A stretch of 64,000 nucleotides of DNA from JBBWZH01 sp035544115 (GTDB taxonomy: Bacteria > Actinomycetota > Actinomycetes > Mycobacteriales > CADCTP01). The stretch covers positions 2,542,001-2,606,000 of the forward strand of contig OY970235.1 in assembly GCA_963714145.1 (NCBI GenBank), given 5' to 3'. Both the position numbers and the translations under genes were made by a program. The notes under the pieces are model-generated. The model was not told the DNA's origin and did no database searches. It was given only the letters and a program-made list of their open reading frames with translations. Within the stretch, counting starts at the first letter, position 1, and every line of letters begins with the position of its first letter. This document shows positions 33,308-42,246 of this stretch, piece after piece.

Positions 33308-33327
33308 GGCCCGGCTGTGGCCGGGCC
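33308..33327 (+). promoter_or_regulatory. Hairpin abutting the ribosome site of the subtilase gene
   Basis: GGCCCGGC (33308-33315) and GCCGGGCC (33320-33327) form an 8-bp stem with loop TGTG that ends directly before the GGAGGAGG-type ribosome site (33328-33335). It may set translation level. Confidence 0.4.
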
Positions 33328-33339
33328 GGAGGAGGATTC

Positions 33340-36300
33340 GTGCGACGACGAAGAGTAGGCGGCTGGGCGCTGCTCGCGGTGGCCGCTGTTGCCGCCGGTG
33401 CGGTGACGAGCGTGGCCGGAGTAGGGGCGGCTCCGGCCGGCAGCCGGCCCGCGGTGCCGGCCGGCGCCGGTGCGGCCGCGGCGCCGTCCCGGTGGGTGAC
33501 GCTGGTGACCGGGGACCGCGTCCTGGTACGCGGGGACGGCGCGCGGACCCGGGTGGAGCGGGTGCTGGCGGCGGCCGGGCGGGAGCGGATCGCGTTCCAC
33601 TCGTACACCGCCGCGGGCCACGTCCGGCTGGAGCCCGCCGACGCGGCGCCGCTGCTCCGGGCCGGGGTCCTCGACCGGCGGCTGTTCGACCTGACCGCGC
33701 TGCTGGCGTTCGGATACGACGACCGGTCCCGGCCGGACCTGCCGCTGATCGTGTCCTTCCGCGGTGACCGCTCGGCCGCCCCGGCACGGACCAGGGCCGG
33801 TACGGCCGGTGGCCGGATCTCGCGCGAGCTGCCCGCCGTGGACGCGGTGGCGGTCAGCCAGGACCGGAAGCAGGCGGCGGCCTACTGGGCGAACCTGACC
33901 GGCGCGCCGGCCGGGGCGCCGAAGGCCGGCGGCACGCTCGCCGCCGGCATCTCGCACGTCTGGCTGGACGGCAGGGTGCATACCACCCTGGACCGCAGCG
34001 TGCCGCAGATCGGCGCGCCGGCGGCCTGGCGGGCCGGCCACACCGGGCGTGACGTGACGGTGGCGGTGCTGGACAGCGGCATCGACGCCACCCACCCGGA
34101 CCTGGCCGACGCGGTCGTCACCGCGCGGGACTTCACCGGCAGTGCGACCGGCACCGAGGACCACGTCGGCCACGGCACGCACGTGGCCTCGATCGTGACC
34201 GGCAGCGGGGCGGCCTCGGCCGGCCGGTATGCCGGGGTGGCGCCGGACGCGCGCCTGGTGGTCGGGAAGGTGATCGACGACGACGGCTTCGGCCCGGAGT
34301 CCGCGGTGATCGCCGGGATGCAGTGGGCCGCGGTGGAGCAGCACAGCCGGGTGGTGAACATGAGCCTGGGCACGGACTTCATCACCGACGGCACCGAGCC
34401 GCTGGACCTGGCGGTGAACGAGCTGACCGAGCAGACCGGCGCGCTGTTCGTGGTGGCCGCCGGCAACTCCGGTCCGCAGGGCCCCTCGGTCGAGAGCCCG
34501 GGAGCGGCCGACGCGGCGCTGACCGTCGGCGCGGTCGACCGGGACGATCAGGTGGCGGACTTCTCCAGCCGGGGGCCGCGGTACCTCGACGACGCGATCA
34601 AGCCGGACATCACGGCGCCGGGCGTGGACATCGTCGCCGCCCGGGCCGCCGGAACCGAGCTCGGCGAGCCGGTCGGCGACGGGTACGTGCAGGTGTCCGG
34701 CACGTCGATGGCGGCCCCGCACGTGGCCGGCGCGGCGGCGATCCTGGCCGGCCAGCATCCGGACTGGCGGGCCGGGCAGCTGAAGGCGACCCTGATGGCC
34801 GCGGCCAGGCCGACCCCCGGCGCCGGCGTGTTCGACCAGGGCAGCGGCCGGGTCGACGTGGCCGCCGCGATCACCGCGTCGGTGTCGGCGTCCCCGGCCA
34901 GCGCCAGCCTCGGCGTGGCCCGCTGGCCGCACACCGACGACCGCCCGGTGACCCGTACGGTCACCTACCGCAACGCCGGCAGCGACCCGGTGACGCTCGA
35001 CCTCGGGCTGGACATCCGCGGTCCGGACGGCGCGCCCGCGCCGGCCGGGATGTTCCGCACCGACGCCACCCGGCTGACCGTGCCGGCCGGCGGTACGGCC
35101 ACCGCGACGCTGACCGCCGACACCACCGTCGACGCCCCGGACGGGATCTTCAGCGGCGCCCTCACCGCCACCGCGCCCGGCGCGCAGGTCCGCACCCCGG
35201 TCGCGATCACCCGGGAGTCCGAGCACCACGACCTCACGCTCACCTACCTCGACCGCACCGGCGCGCCCGCGCAGGACTTCTCGGTGTTCCTGACCAGCCT
35301 CGACACCGGCGAGTCCTTCGCCGCTTCCGGCACGACCGGGACGGCGGTGCTGCGGCTGCCGAAGGGCGCGTACCTGCTCGACTCGCGGGTGGACATGGTC
35401 GACAGCACCGGCGTCACCCAGAGCGTCACCGTGATCGTGGAGCCGAAGGTGGTGGTGACCGGCGACACCGCGATGACGCTCGACGCCCGGCAGGGCCAGC
35501 GCGTCCAGACGCCGGTCGACCGCGCGGAGGCACGCCCGTACGCCGGCGAGCTGAGTTTCGTGGAGACGACCGCCCAGGGCGGAGCGGGCTCCTTCTGGTT
35601 CATCGACGGAAGCGACGGGCTGTTCGTGCGGCCGTCGCAGACCGCCGCGCCGGGGGCGTTCACGTTCGGCCTCGTCCTGGGGCTGGCCCGGCCGGACGGC
35701 ACCGGCGGCTTCGCCGGCAGCCCGTACGCCTACCACCTCCGTTGGTCGGACGATGGGGGGCGGGTGCCGGTGCCGGTGCGCCGTTTCCGGGACAGCGACC
35801 TGGTTCCGGTTCGGGAGACGATCGCCGACGCCTCCGGGCCGCCCGGGACGACCGTGGCGTACGACGCCGCGATCGTCATGCGGCCGCCCGGCGGGCTCAC
35901 CGCGTACTTCACCCCGGGCGTGTCGGAAGGCACGATCGTCACGCAGCAGCACCGCGGCGGCACCGAAGAGGACGTGCTGCTGGGCCGGGACCGGGTGTTC
36001 CAGCGCGGCGCCGGCCAGTCGGAGCGGTGGAACGTCGGCGTGTTCAGCCCGGCGCTCCCCGGTGACCGGAACTGGGTCGTCCGGGCCGGCGACACGCTGG
36101 TGTTCAGCGTCCAGATGTACGCCGACGCCGGATTCGAACACGGCGGGAGCTCCGCGGTGGACGAGTTCACCAACACCCTGCGGGTGAACGGCACGGTCGT
36201 ACCGGGCGTGCCGGGCACGGACGACTTCGAACCCGGCACGGGCGTGTACGAGGTGTCGTCCGAACCGGCGACGGTCCGGTACGAGACGACGGCCCGGCGC

Positions 36301-36705
36301 AGCGTGTCCGCGTTCTCCACCGTGGTCAGCGCGGCCTGGACGTTCCGGTCCACCCACGCCAGCGAGGACCCGCCGTGGGCGCGGCAGTCGCTGGCGGCGG
36401 TGCGGTTCGCTCCGGCGCTGGACGACCGCAACCGGGCCCCGAGCGGGCGGTTCGACCTGCCGGTCTCGATCCAGCGGCTGGTCGGCGGGCGGTTCGGGCC
36501 GCCGACCGCGGTCACCGTCGAGGTGTCCTACGACGACGGCAGGACCTGGCAGCGGGCGCCGCTGAGCGGAACGGGGGACAGCCGGGTCGCGCACCTGGTG
36601 CACCCCCGGAACGCCGGCTTCGTCTCGCTCCGGGCGGCCGCGACGGACCGTGCCGGCAACGCGGTCGAGGAGACGATCATCCGGGCGTACGCCGTGCGGA
36701 AGTAG
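33340..36705 (+). CDS. Large secreted subtilisin-like serine protease (S8)
   Basis: About 1121 residues. Residues 1-32 are a signal peptide, ~50-215 a pro-region. The S8 domain has VAVLDSGIDATHPDL (Asp245), GHGTHVASI (His278), VVAAGNSGP (oxyanion Asn) and VSGTSMAAPHVAG (Ser456). The C-terminal ~600 residues are beta-rich domains of unknown role, the last one with VEVSYDDGRTWQRAP. The frame is open to 33277, but GTG 33340 follows a GGAGGAGG site and begins the signal peptide. A SigE-family sigma gene follows 98 bp later on the same strand. Confidence 0.92.
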   Translation: MRRRRVGGWALLAVAAVAAGAVTSVAGVGAAPAGSRPAVPAGAGAAAAPSRWVTLVTGDRVLVRGDGARTRVERVLAAAGRERIAFHSYTAAGHVRLEPADAAPLLRAGVLDRRLFDLTALLAFGYDDRSRPDLPLIVSFRGDRSAAPARTRAGTAGGRISRELPAVDAVAVSQDRKQAAAYWANLTGAPAGAPKAGGTLAAGISHVWLDGRVHTTLDRSVPQIGAPAAWRAGHTGRDVTVAVLDSGIDATHPDLADAVVTARDFTGSATGTEDHVGHGTHVASIVTGSGAASAGRYAGVAPDARLVVGKVIDDDGFGPESAVIAGMQWAAVEQHSRVVNMSLGTDFITDGTEPLDLAVNELTEQTGALFVVAAGNSGPQGPSVESPGAADAALTVGAVDRDDQVADFSSRGPRYLDDAIKPDITAPGVDIVAARAAGTELGEPVGDGYVQVSGTSMAAPHVAGAAAILAGQHPDWRAGQLKATLMAAARPTPGAGVFDQGSGRVDVAAAITASVSASPASASLGVARWPHTDDRPVTRTVTYRNAGSDPVTLDLGLDIRGPDGAPAPAGMFRTDATRLTVPAGGTATATLTADTTVDAPDGIFSGALTATAPGAQVRTPVAITRESEHHDLTLTYLDRTGAPAQDFSVFLTSLDTGESFAASGTTGTAVLRLPKGAYLLDSRVDMVDSTGVTQSVTVIVEPKVVVTGDTAMTLDARQGQRVQTPVDRAEARPYAGELSFVETTAQGGAGSFWFIDGSDGLFVRPSQTAAPGAFTFGLVLGLARPDGTGGFAGSPYAYHLRWSDDGGRVPVPVRRFRDSDLVPVRETIADASGPPGTTVAYDAAIVMRPPGGLTAYFTPGVSEGTIVTQQHRGGTEEDVLLGRDRVFQRGAGQSERWNVGVFSPALPGDRNWVVRAGDTLVFSVQMYADAGFEHGGSSAVDEFTNTLRVNGTVVPGVPGTDDFEPGTGVYEVSSEPATVRYETTARRSVSAFSTVVSAAWTFRSTHASEDPPWARQSLAAVRFAPALDDRNRAPSGRFDLPVSIQRLVGGRFGPPTAVTVEVSYDDGRTWQRAPLSGTGDSRVAHLVHPRNAGFVSLRAAATDRAGNAVEETIIRAYAVRK

Positions 36706-36803
36706 CTCATCTGGTCGGCGGCCCGGGAGCACCGGGCCGCCGGCCACCCCACGGCGGCAGGTCCGAAACCGGCGCACAGCACATCGACCCCGGGAGGCGT
36801 CTT

Positions 36804-37319
36804 ATGAGCGTGAGCCAACCTGAGTACGAGGATTTCGTGGCGAGCGAACTACCTGGCCTGCTCCGCTACGCGGTCATGCTGACCGGCGACTCGGACCTGG
36901 CCCAGGACCTCGTCCAGGACGTGATGGTCAAGGTGCACAGCCAGTGGCGGCGCGTCTCGGCCGCCGACCACCCCCGGCTGTACGTGAAGACGATGGTGAT
37001 CCGGGCGTTCCTGTCCTGGCGGCGGCGGTGGGCGGTGCGCAACGTCGTGCTGGCGCCGACCGACCAGCTCGACGGCGAGCCGACCGGCGACCACGCCCGG
37101 TCGGTCGTGGACCGGGCGGACGTGTGGCAGCGGCTGGCCGGGCTGCCCAGGCAACAGCGGGCCGTGCTCGTGCTGCGCTACTACGAGCGGCTCACCGATT
37201 CCGAGATCGCCCAGATGCTCGGATGCTCGGCCGGCACCGTACGCGGCTACGCGTCCCGCGCGCTCTCCGCGCTGCGGCTGGAGGCCACCGCCGAGCTCAG
37301 CACGCACAGGGAGCGATGA
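36804..37319 (+). CDS. SigE-family (actinobacterial ECF) sigma factor
   Basis: A 171-residue sigma factor. Region 2 is at ~10-75 (LPGLLRYAVMLTGDSDLAQD, LVQDVMVKV, YVKTMVIRAFLSWRRR) and region 4 at ~110-165 (RLAGLPRQQRAVLVLRYYER then LTDSEIAQMLGCSAGTV). It belongs to the small SigE family abundant in Actinoplanes and Streptomyces. ATG 36804 has GGGAGG (36792-36797). Its stop overlaps the start of a membrane protein gene, a likely anti-sigma or signalling partner. A paralogous pair lies at 58669-60050. Confidence 0.9.
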   Translation: MSVSQPEYEDFVASELPGLLRYAVMLTGDSDLAQDLVQDVMVKVHSQWRRVSAADHPRLYVKTMVIRAFLSWRRRWAVRNVVLAPTDQLDGEPTGDHARSVVDRADVWQRLAGLPRQQRAVLVLRYYERLTDSEIAQMLGCSAGTVRGYASRALSALRLEATAELSTHRER

Positions 37320-38374
37320 TGAACACCGACTCGATACTGAACCAGACCTTCGTCGAACACGAGTGGCTCGCGCCGGACTCCGAGCGGGCCCAGGCCGAGC
37401 TCTACCGGCACCTGCGGACCCGGCACCGCCGCCGGGTGCGGGGGTCGCTGGCGATGGTCACCGCCGCGGCCGCGGCGGTGACCGGCACCGTCGGCGCCGC
37501 GCAGCTCGGCGCCTTCAGCCCGAACCGGCCGGACACCGGCGCGGTTGGTTCGGCCGGCGCGCCCGGGGTGCCGCGCAACACGGCACCGCCGGCCCCCCAG
37601 CTCATCCCGATGCCGGACACGCTCACGCTCCGCGCCGGCTGGCTGCCGGGTGGCACCACCGAGGTGACGAACGTCAACGACGACGGCGTGCAGTATCGCC
37701 GCTTCCTGATCAACGGTGGTGGCCCCCACCGGGAGGACTGGCCGAGCTCGTACGTGCTGATCGCCGAGGACCATGGTGGCCTGGACCGGGGCTTCGACGC
37801 CGATCCGCGGGACCTGCGGATCAACGGGAAGCCGGCCCTGGAGTTCCGTGGCGACAAGAGGTACGTCCTCCTCGTGCAGTTGGCCCCCGGCCGGCGCCTC
37901 GAAGTGGTGGTCGGGGACGATGCGAGCGCTGAGCAGCTCGCGACGATCGGCCGCCGGGTCGCCGAGAATGTCCGGTTCGATCGGCGGGACCGGATCCGCT
38001 CGTCGTTCGGGCTGACCTACGTCCCGGCCGGGAACCATGTCCGCGGGATCGAGCGGGACACCTCCCCCGTCGGGTACGGCACCACGCTGTACCTCGACGA
38101 GCCCAAGGCACCGAGTCCGCACGGGTTCGCCGAGCCGAACTTCCAGGTCGCCGAGACGGACGCGAAGGGACACGCCTCGCACGCCGATCTCCCCCCCGAA
38201 GCGGCGGCCGGCCGGCCGGTGCAGGGGCACCGCACCAGGGTGGCCCAGAACGAGATGGGCGCCATCCTGTGGGTGGACGGTCTGCTCGGCAGCAGGTCGA
38301 TCATCATCAGCGGCGGTCCGGGCACGCTGCCCGAGCTCTACAAGATCGCTGCGGGGGTCCGCCCCACGACCTGA
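37319..38374 (+). CDS. Single-span membrane protein, probable partner of the SigE-family sigma factor
   Basis: A 351-residue protein. A ~40-residue cytoplasmic N-terminus (with EHEWLAPDSERAQAELYRHL) precedes a membrane helix at ~45-65 (LAMVTAAAAAVTGTVGAAQL), then a ~280-residue outer part of unknown fold. Position, overlap with the sigma gene (TGATG) and topology suggest an anti-sigma or sensor role; no zinc anti-sigma motif is seen. ATG 37319 fits AGGGAG better than ATG 37316. The gene at 58669-59520 has the same layout. Confidence 0.7.
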   Translation: MNTDSILNQTFVEHEWLAPDSERAQAELYRHLRTRHRRRVRGSLAMVTAAAAAVTGTVGAAQLGAFSPNRPDTGAVGSAGAPGVPRNTAPPAPQLIPMPDTLTLRAGWLPGGTTEVTNVNDDGVQYRRFLINGGGPHREDWPSSYVLIAEDHGGLDRGFDADPRDLRINGKPALEFRGDKRYVLLVQLAPGRRLEVVVGDDASAEQLATIGRRVAENVRFDRRDRIRSSFGLTYVPAGNHVRGIERDTSPVGYGTTLYLDEPKAPSPHGFAEPNFQVAETDAKGHASHADLPPEAAAGRPVQGHRTRVAQNEMGAILWVDGLLGSRSIIISGGPGTLPELYKIAAGVRPTT

Positions 38375-38386
38375 CCCGTTCCGTCC

Positions 38387-38428
38387 CCGAACCGCCGGCG
38401 ACCCAGCCACGGGTCGCCGGCGGTTCGG
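38387..38428 (+). terminator. 18-bp hairpin terminator after the SigE pair
   Basis: Arms 38387-38404 and 38411-38428 pair perfectly over 18 bp around loop AGCCAC, 12 bp after the membrane-protein stop. Confidence 0.75.
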
Positions 38429-38631
38429 CGGCCGGCTCCGGCCACCGGACCGCCCGACCGGCCGCGCCGGCGCGGCTTCACCGGGCGGGTGTCCGGCCGG
38501 CCCGGCGGCGCGGTCCGCCGGCTCCGGCCAGCGCGGTGCGGAGATCCCGCAGCTACGGCGGCCGCCGGCCGATATGGCTGGGGGATGTCGCCCGGTCGAC
38601 CGGGCGGCTCGCCGGCGGGAGAGGCGTGGAG

Positions 38632-39948
38632 ATGAGCGGTGGGCTAGCGCGGGTGCTTCCGACGGTTTCGCTCTCGGACCAGGCATTCGCATCACGCCAC
38701 CGGATGTTGACCACCATTCTCTGGCTGCACCTGCCACTGGTCGTGGCGGTGGTGCTGCTGGTCAAGCACCACGACCAGGCCGGCGGTCTGTCCGGCACCG
38801 CGCACCTTCGGCTGGTGTGGTCCCTGATCGCCGGAACCGCGGTCTGTGCCGTCCTGGCGCGCTCGGCGACCACCCGGCGGGGCGGCGCCATCGCGGTATC
38901 GGTCGGCATGCTGCTGGCCGCCGACGCGCTCGTGCACGGCGGCGGCGGAATGACCGACCTGCACTTCCACTTCTTCGTCGTGCTGGCGCTGATCAGCCTC
39001 TACCAGGACCTGGTGCCGTTCCTGCTGGCGATCGTCATGGTCGCGGCGCACCATCTGGGGCTGGGCCTGATCGCGCCGGCCGAGGTCTACTCCGATCCCC
39101 GGGCGCAGGCGCATCCGCTGCCGTTCGCGCTGCTCCACGCTGTGTTCGTACTGGCGATGTGCGCTGCCCAGATGATGTATTGGCGGTTCTCCGCGGTGAG
39201 CCAGGCCGAGGCCGAGAATGTCCGGCGGCAGACCGCGGACGAGGGCGCGGCGGCGTTGCGCGCGGCTGCCGCCGAGGCGTCGCAGCGCGAGGACGCGGCC
39301 GCCACCGACGCCGCCTCCCAACTGGCCCAGCGGGAAGTGCTGGCCGGCCGCCTCGAGGAGGTGCTCGGCACGGTCACCGCCCGGGGCGTCGCGTTGGCGG
39401 CCGAGGCCGGCGACGCGATGGGCCTGTTCCAGGACGCGCTGCGCCAGGCGACCTCGGTGGTCACGGCGGCCACCGGCGAGACCGCGGCCGCGATCGACGG
39501 CGCGGCCGGCGCCCGACCCAAGATCGCGTCGCTGGAGTCGGCGGTAGCCGACATCGCCGCGATCGCCGCGATGATCCAGTCGGTGGCCGACCAGACCAAC
39601 CTGCTCGCCCTCAACGCCACGATCGAGGCCGCTCGTGCCGGCGAGGCCGGCCGCGGCTTCGGCGTGGTCGCCAGTGAGGTCAAGGAACTGGCCGCGCAGA
39701 CCGCCAGGGCGACCGCCCGGATCGAGGCGACCGTCACCGAGGTCACGACCGGGACCGCCGCCATCGCCGAGTCGATGGAAGGTGTCGCGCACCGGCTCAC
39801 GGCGGTGGCCCGGATGCAGGACGACGTCGCCGGGGCGCTGGCCGAGCAGACCGATCTCGCCATCCGCACCCGCGCCTCGGTGGTCGCCGCCGCCGACCAG
39901 GTGAGCGCGACCGCCGCCGACTTCGCCGCGACCAACCGGCCCAGGTAG
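38632..39948 (+). CDS. MCP-type signalling protein with His-rich six-helix membrane input domain
   Basis: A 438-residue protein. Residues ~20-185 form about six membrane helices containing DLHFHFFVVL (111-115 core), ISLYQDLVPFLLAIV and the pair of histidines in VMVAAHHLGLG; the same pattern is in the GGDEF-EAL protein at 29873-31867. A helical linker leads to the MCP signalling domain with tip VADQTNLLALNATIEAARAG and FGVVASEVKELA. No periplasmic domain, so sensing is within the membrane. ATG 38632 is preferred, with GGGAGAGG upstream, although the frame is open earlier. It could feed a chemotaxis-like pathway not encoded here. Confidence 0.85.
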   Translation: MSGGLARVLPTVSLSDQAFASRHRMLTTILWLHLPLVVAVVLLVKHHDQAGGLSGTAHLRLVWSLIAGTAVCAVLARSATTRRGGAIAVSVGMLLAADALVHGGGGMTDLHFHFFVVLALISLYQDLVPFLLAIVMVAAHHLGLGLIAPAEVYSDPRAQAHPLPFALLHAVFVLAMCAAQMMYWRFSAVSQAEAENVRRQTADEGAAALRAAAAEASQREDAAATDAASQLAQREVLAGRLEEVLGTVTARGVALAAEAGDAMGLFQDALRQATSVVTAATGETAAAIDGAAGARPKIASLESAVADIAAIAAMIQSVADQTNLLALNATIEAARAGEAGRGFGVVASEVKELAAQTARATARIEATVTEVTTGTAAIAESMEGVAHRLTAVARMQDDVAGALAEQTDLAIRTRASVVAAADQVSATAADFAATNRPR

Positions 39949-39977
39949 CGCCCGCGCGGCAGGCTCGCCGGTCGGTG

Positions 39978-40964
39978 TCACGGCGACGGCGGGGTGCCGG
40001 CGAGCGACCGGCGGAGCTTGCCGACCGCGGTGGGGGTGGCGCCCGCGGCCTGCAGCGCTTCGGTCAGGGCGCCGAAGACCGGGGGGACGTCGAGGACGCG
40101 GACCGCGGCGGCCGGGGCCACCGTGGTGATGCCGGCGATGATGCGGGCGAGCAGGTCGGGGGCGGGGGTCTGCAGGGTGCCGCCGCCGAGGATGACCTCG
40201 ACCGGGGTGCGGGCCAGGCGCAGGCGGCGGATCAGGGCGGTGGACATGGCGACCACCTCGTCGCCGAAGTCGGCCAGGATGCCGGCGGCCACCTGGTCGC
40301 CACCGGCCGCGGCGGCGAAGACGACCGGGGCCAGGACATGCAGGTCGCGGTATCCGATCGTGCCGGCGTGCACGGCGACGCCGACCTGCACGACCCGGCG
40401 CAGGCCGAAGTGGGCCGGGACGGTCCGCCGCAGCACTGTCGCGGGACCGCGGCCGTCCCACGCGCGCATGGCCGCGCCGAGCCCGCGCATGCCGATGCTC
40501 CAGCCGCCGCCGAAGTCGCCGGTGTAGTCGCCGAGCGCGAGGAACCCGGTGGTCCGGCCGGACGGGTGCACGCCGAGCGCGTTGATGCCGGCGCCGGCGA
40601 CGACCGCGATGCCCCACGGCTGCTCGGCGCCGGCGCGCAGCACGGCGACGGTGTCGTTGCGCACCACGGTGCGCTCGGCCAGCCCGGCGGCGGTCAGCTC
40701 CCGTTCGGCCAGCCGGAACTCGGCCGGCAGGTCCACGTTGGCCAGGCAGTAGACGGCGCACGCCGCCGGCCGCCGGCGCACCCCGGCGTCCGCGCAGGCC
40801 GCGGCGACCAGCCCGGACAGCCGCTCGCCCCAGGCCGCCGGGTCGTGCCGCGGGGACCGCACACCCGGCCCGCGGCGGCGGGCCAGCAGCCGGCCGGTGG
40901 TCGACGCGACCGCCACATCGGTCTTCGAGTTGCCGCCGTCCACCCCGATGACGTAACCGGGCAC
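39978..40964 (-). CDS. BadF/BadG/BcrA-type sugar kinase (N-acetylglucosamine kinase-like)
   Basis: A 328-residue ASKHA-fold kinase. The first phosphate loop is GVDGGNSKTDVAVA at residues ~5-18, the second GIAVVAGAGINALGV, and the adenosine site VEVILGGGTLQTP. The family contains GlcNAc kinases. GTG 40964 lies four bases after the GH4 stop, so it is translationally coupled and the last gene of the ROK-controlled sugar operon. It would phosphorylate a sugar released or taken up by that system; the exact sugar is not decidable. Confidence 0.85.
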   Translation of the reverse strand: MPGYVIGVDGGNSKTDVAVASTTGRLLARRRGPGVRSPRHDPAAWGERLSGLVAAACADAGVRRRPAACAVYCLANVDLPAEFRLAERELTAAGLAERTVVRNDTVAVLRAGAEQPWGIAVVAGAGINALGVHPSGRTTGFLALGDYTGDFGGGWSIGMRGLGAAMRAWDGRGPATVLRRTVPAHFGLRRVVQVGVAVHAGTIGYRDLHVLAPVVFAAAAGGDQVAAGILADFGDEVVAMSTALIRRLRLARTPVEVILGGGTLQTPAPDLLARIIAGITTVAPAAAVRVLDVPPVFGALTEALQAAGATPTAVGKLRRSLAGTPPSP

Positions 40965-40968
40965 CGGT

Positions 40969-42246
40969 TCAGCCCGTCGGTGCGAGGAACCGCGGCAGGT
41001 GCTCCCGGTTCGCCGCGAGCAGCTCGTCCAGCATCGGCACGGCCAGGTCCCACTGCCGGACCAGCGGGTTGGCCAGCAGCGCGCGCAGCGCGATCGCCCG
41101 GTCACCGCTGCGGGCGGCGTCGATGGTCAGCACCTCGTACCCGGTCACCGCCTGCACCAGCGCCAGCAGGTCCGGGGCCAGCGGCGGCACCTCGACCGGG
41201 TGCGGGCCGGCCAGATCGACCAGGGCCGGCACCTCGACCACCGCGTCGTCCGGCAGCCCGGCGATCGTGCCGTTGTTGCGGACGTCCACGTAGTGGTGCC
41301 CGCCGTCGCCGGTCAGCAGCGAGGTGACCAGCGCCGCCGCCGCCTCGCTGTAGTACGCCCCGCCGCGCTGCTCCAGCAGTTCCGGCTTGCGGTCCAGCGC
41401 CGGGTCGGCGTACATGGCCAGCAGCTCCCGCTCGATCGCCAGCACCTGCTCGGCCCGGTGGGTACCGGTGCGCTGCCCGGCCACCGCGCGGTCGGTGCAG
41501 TAGAAGTAGTGCAGGTAGTACGACGGGATCGCGCCGAGCAGCCGCATCAGCTCGGCCGGGATCTCGGTCGCCGCGGCCAGCTCCGCGACGACCTCGTCGG
41601 CGGCCAGCATCTCGGGCAACCGGTCGGTGCCGTCCACCAGCACCCGGCGGATCCAGGACAGGTGGTTCAGCCCGGCGTGGTCGAGCCGGACCCGTCCCGC
41701 GTCGATGTCCAGCCGGGTGGCCAGCCGGCGCTGGAACCCGATCGCCACGTTGCACAGGCCGACCGCGCGGTGCCCGGCGTCCAGCAGCGCGCGGGTGACG
41801 ATGCCGACCGGGTTGGTGAAGTCGACGATCCAGGCGCCCGGCGCGGCCCGGCGGCGCACCTCGGCGGCGATGTCCAGCACCACCGGCACCGTCCGCAGCG
41901 CCTTGGCGAACCCGCCCGGGCCGGTGGTCTCCTGGCCGAGCAGGCCGAACTTGCCCGGCAGCGTCTCGTCCAGCAGCCGGGTGCGCTGCCCGCCGACCCG
42001 CAGCTGGATCAGCACCGCCGCCGCCCCGTCGACGGCCGCGGCCAGCGTCGTGCTGGTGACCAGCCGGCCCGGCCAGCCGTGCCGGGCCAGGATCCGGCCG
42101 GCCAGCCCGGCCACCACCCGCAGCCGCTCGGCGTCGGTGTCGTGCAGCACCAGCTCGTCCAGCGGGAGCACGGTGGCGCGGCGGGCGAAGCCCTCGATCA
42201 GCTCCGGCGTGTAGGTGCTGCCGCCGCCGATCACGGCGATCTTCAC
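40969..42246 (-). CDS. GH4-family glycosidase (6-phospho-beta-glucosidase type)
   Basis: A 425-residue NAD- and metal-dependent enzyme. It begins VKIAVIGGGSTYTPELIEGF (NAD site), has DFTNPVGIVTRAL and GLCNVAIGFQ (metal-binding Asn/Cys region), the HLSWIRRV block and LEQRGGAYYSEAA. Typical GH4 6-phospho-beta-glucosidases are of this length. GTG 42246 overlaps the stop of the ABC ATPase gene as GTGA; the frame is open further upstream but that is the ATPase C-terminus. No PTS is present, so a phosphorylated disaccharide would need a kinase, and two kinases are in the operon. Confidence 0.92.
   Translation of the reverse strand: MKIAVIGGGSTYTPELIEGFARRATVLPLDELVLHDTDAERLRVVAGLAGRILARHGWPGRLVTSTTLAAAVDGAAAVLIQLRVGGQRTRLLDETLPGKFGLLGQETTGPGGFAKALRTVPVVLDIAAEVRRRAAPGAWIVDFTNPVGIVTRALLDAGHRAVGLCNVAIGFQRRLATRLDIDAGRVRLDHAGLNHLSWIRRVLVDGTDRLPEMLAADEVVAELAAATEIPAELMRLLGAIPSYYLHYFYCTDRAVAGQRTGTHRAEQVLAIERELLAMYADPALDRKPELLEQRGGAYYSEAAAALVTSLLTGDGGHHYVDVRNNGTIAGLPDDAVVEVPALVDLAGPHPVEVPPLAPDLLALVQAVTGYEVLTIDAARSGDRAIALRALLANPLVRQWDLAVPMLDELLAANREHLPRFLAPTG

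Noticed and set aside
31738..36777. 1679-codon open frame on the minus strand
   Set aside because: It is a shadow opposite the ECF42 and protease genes; composition is Arg/Gly/Pro/His-rich without any domain, a by-product of high third-position GC.
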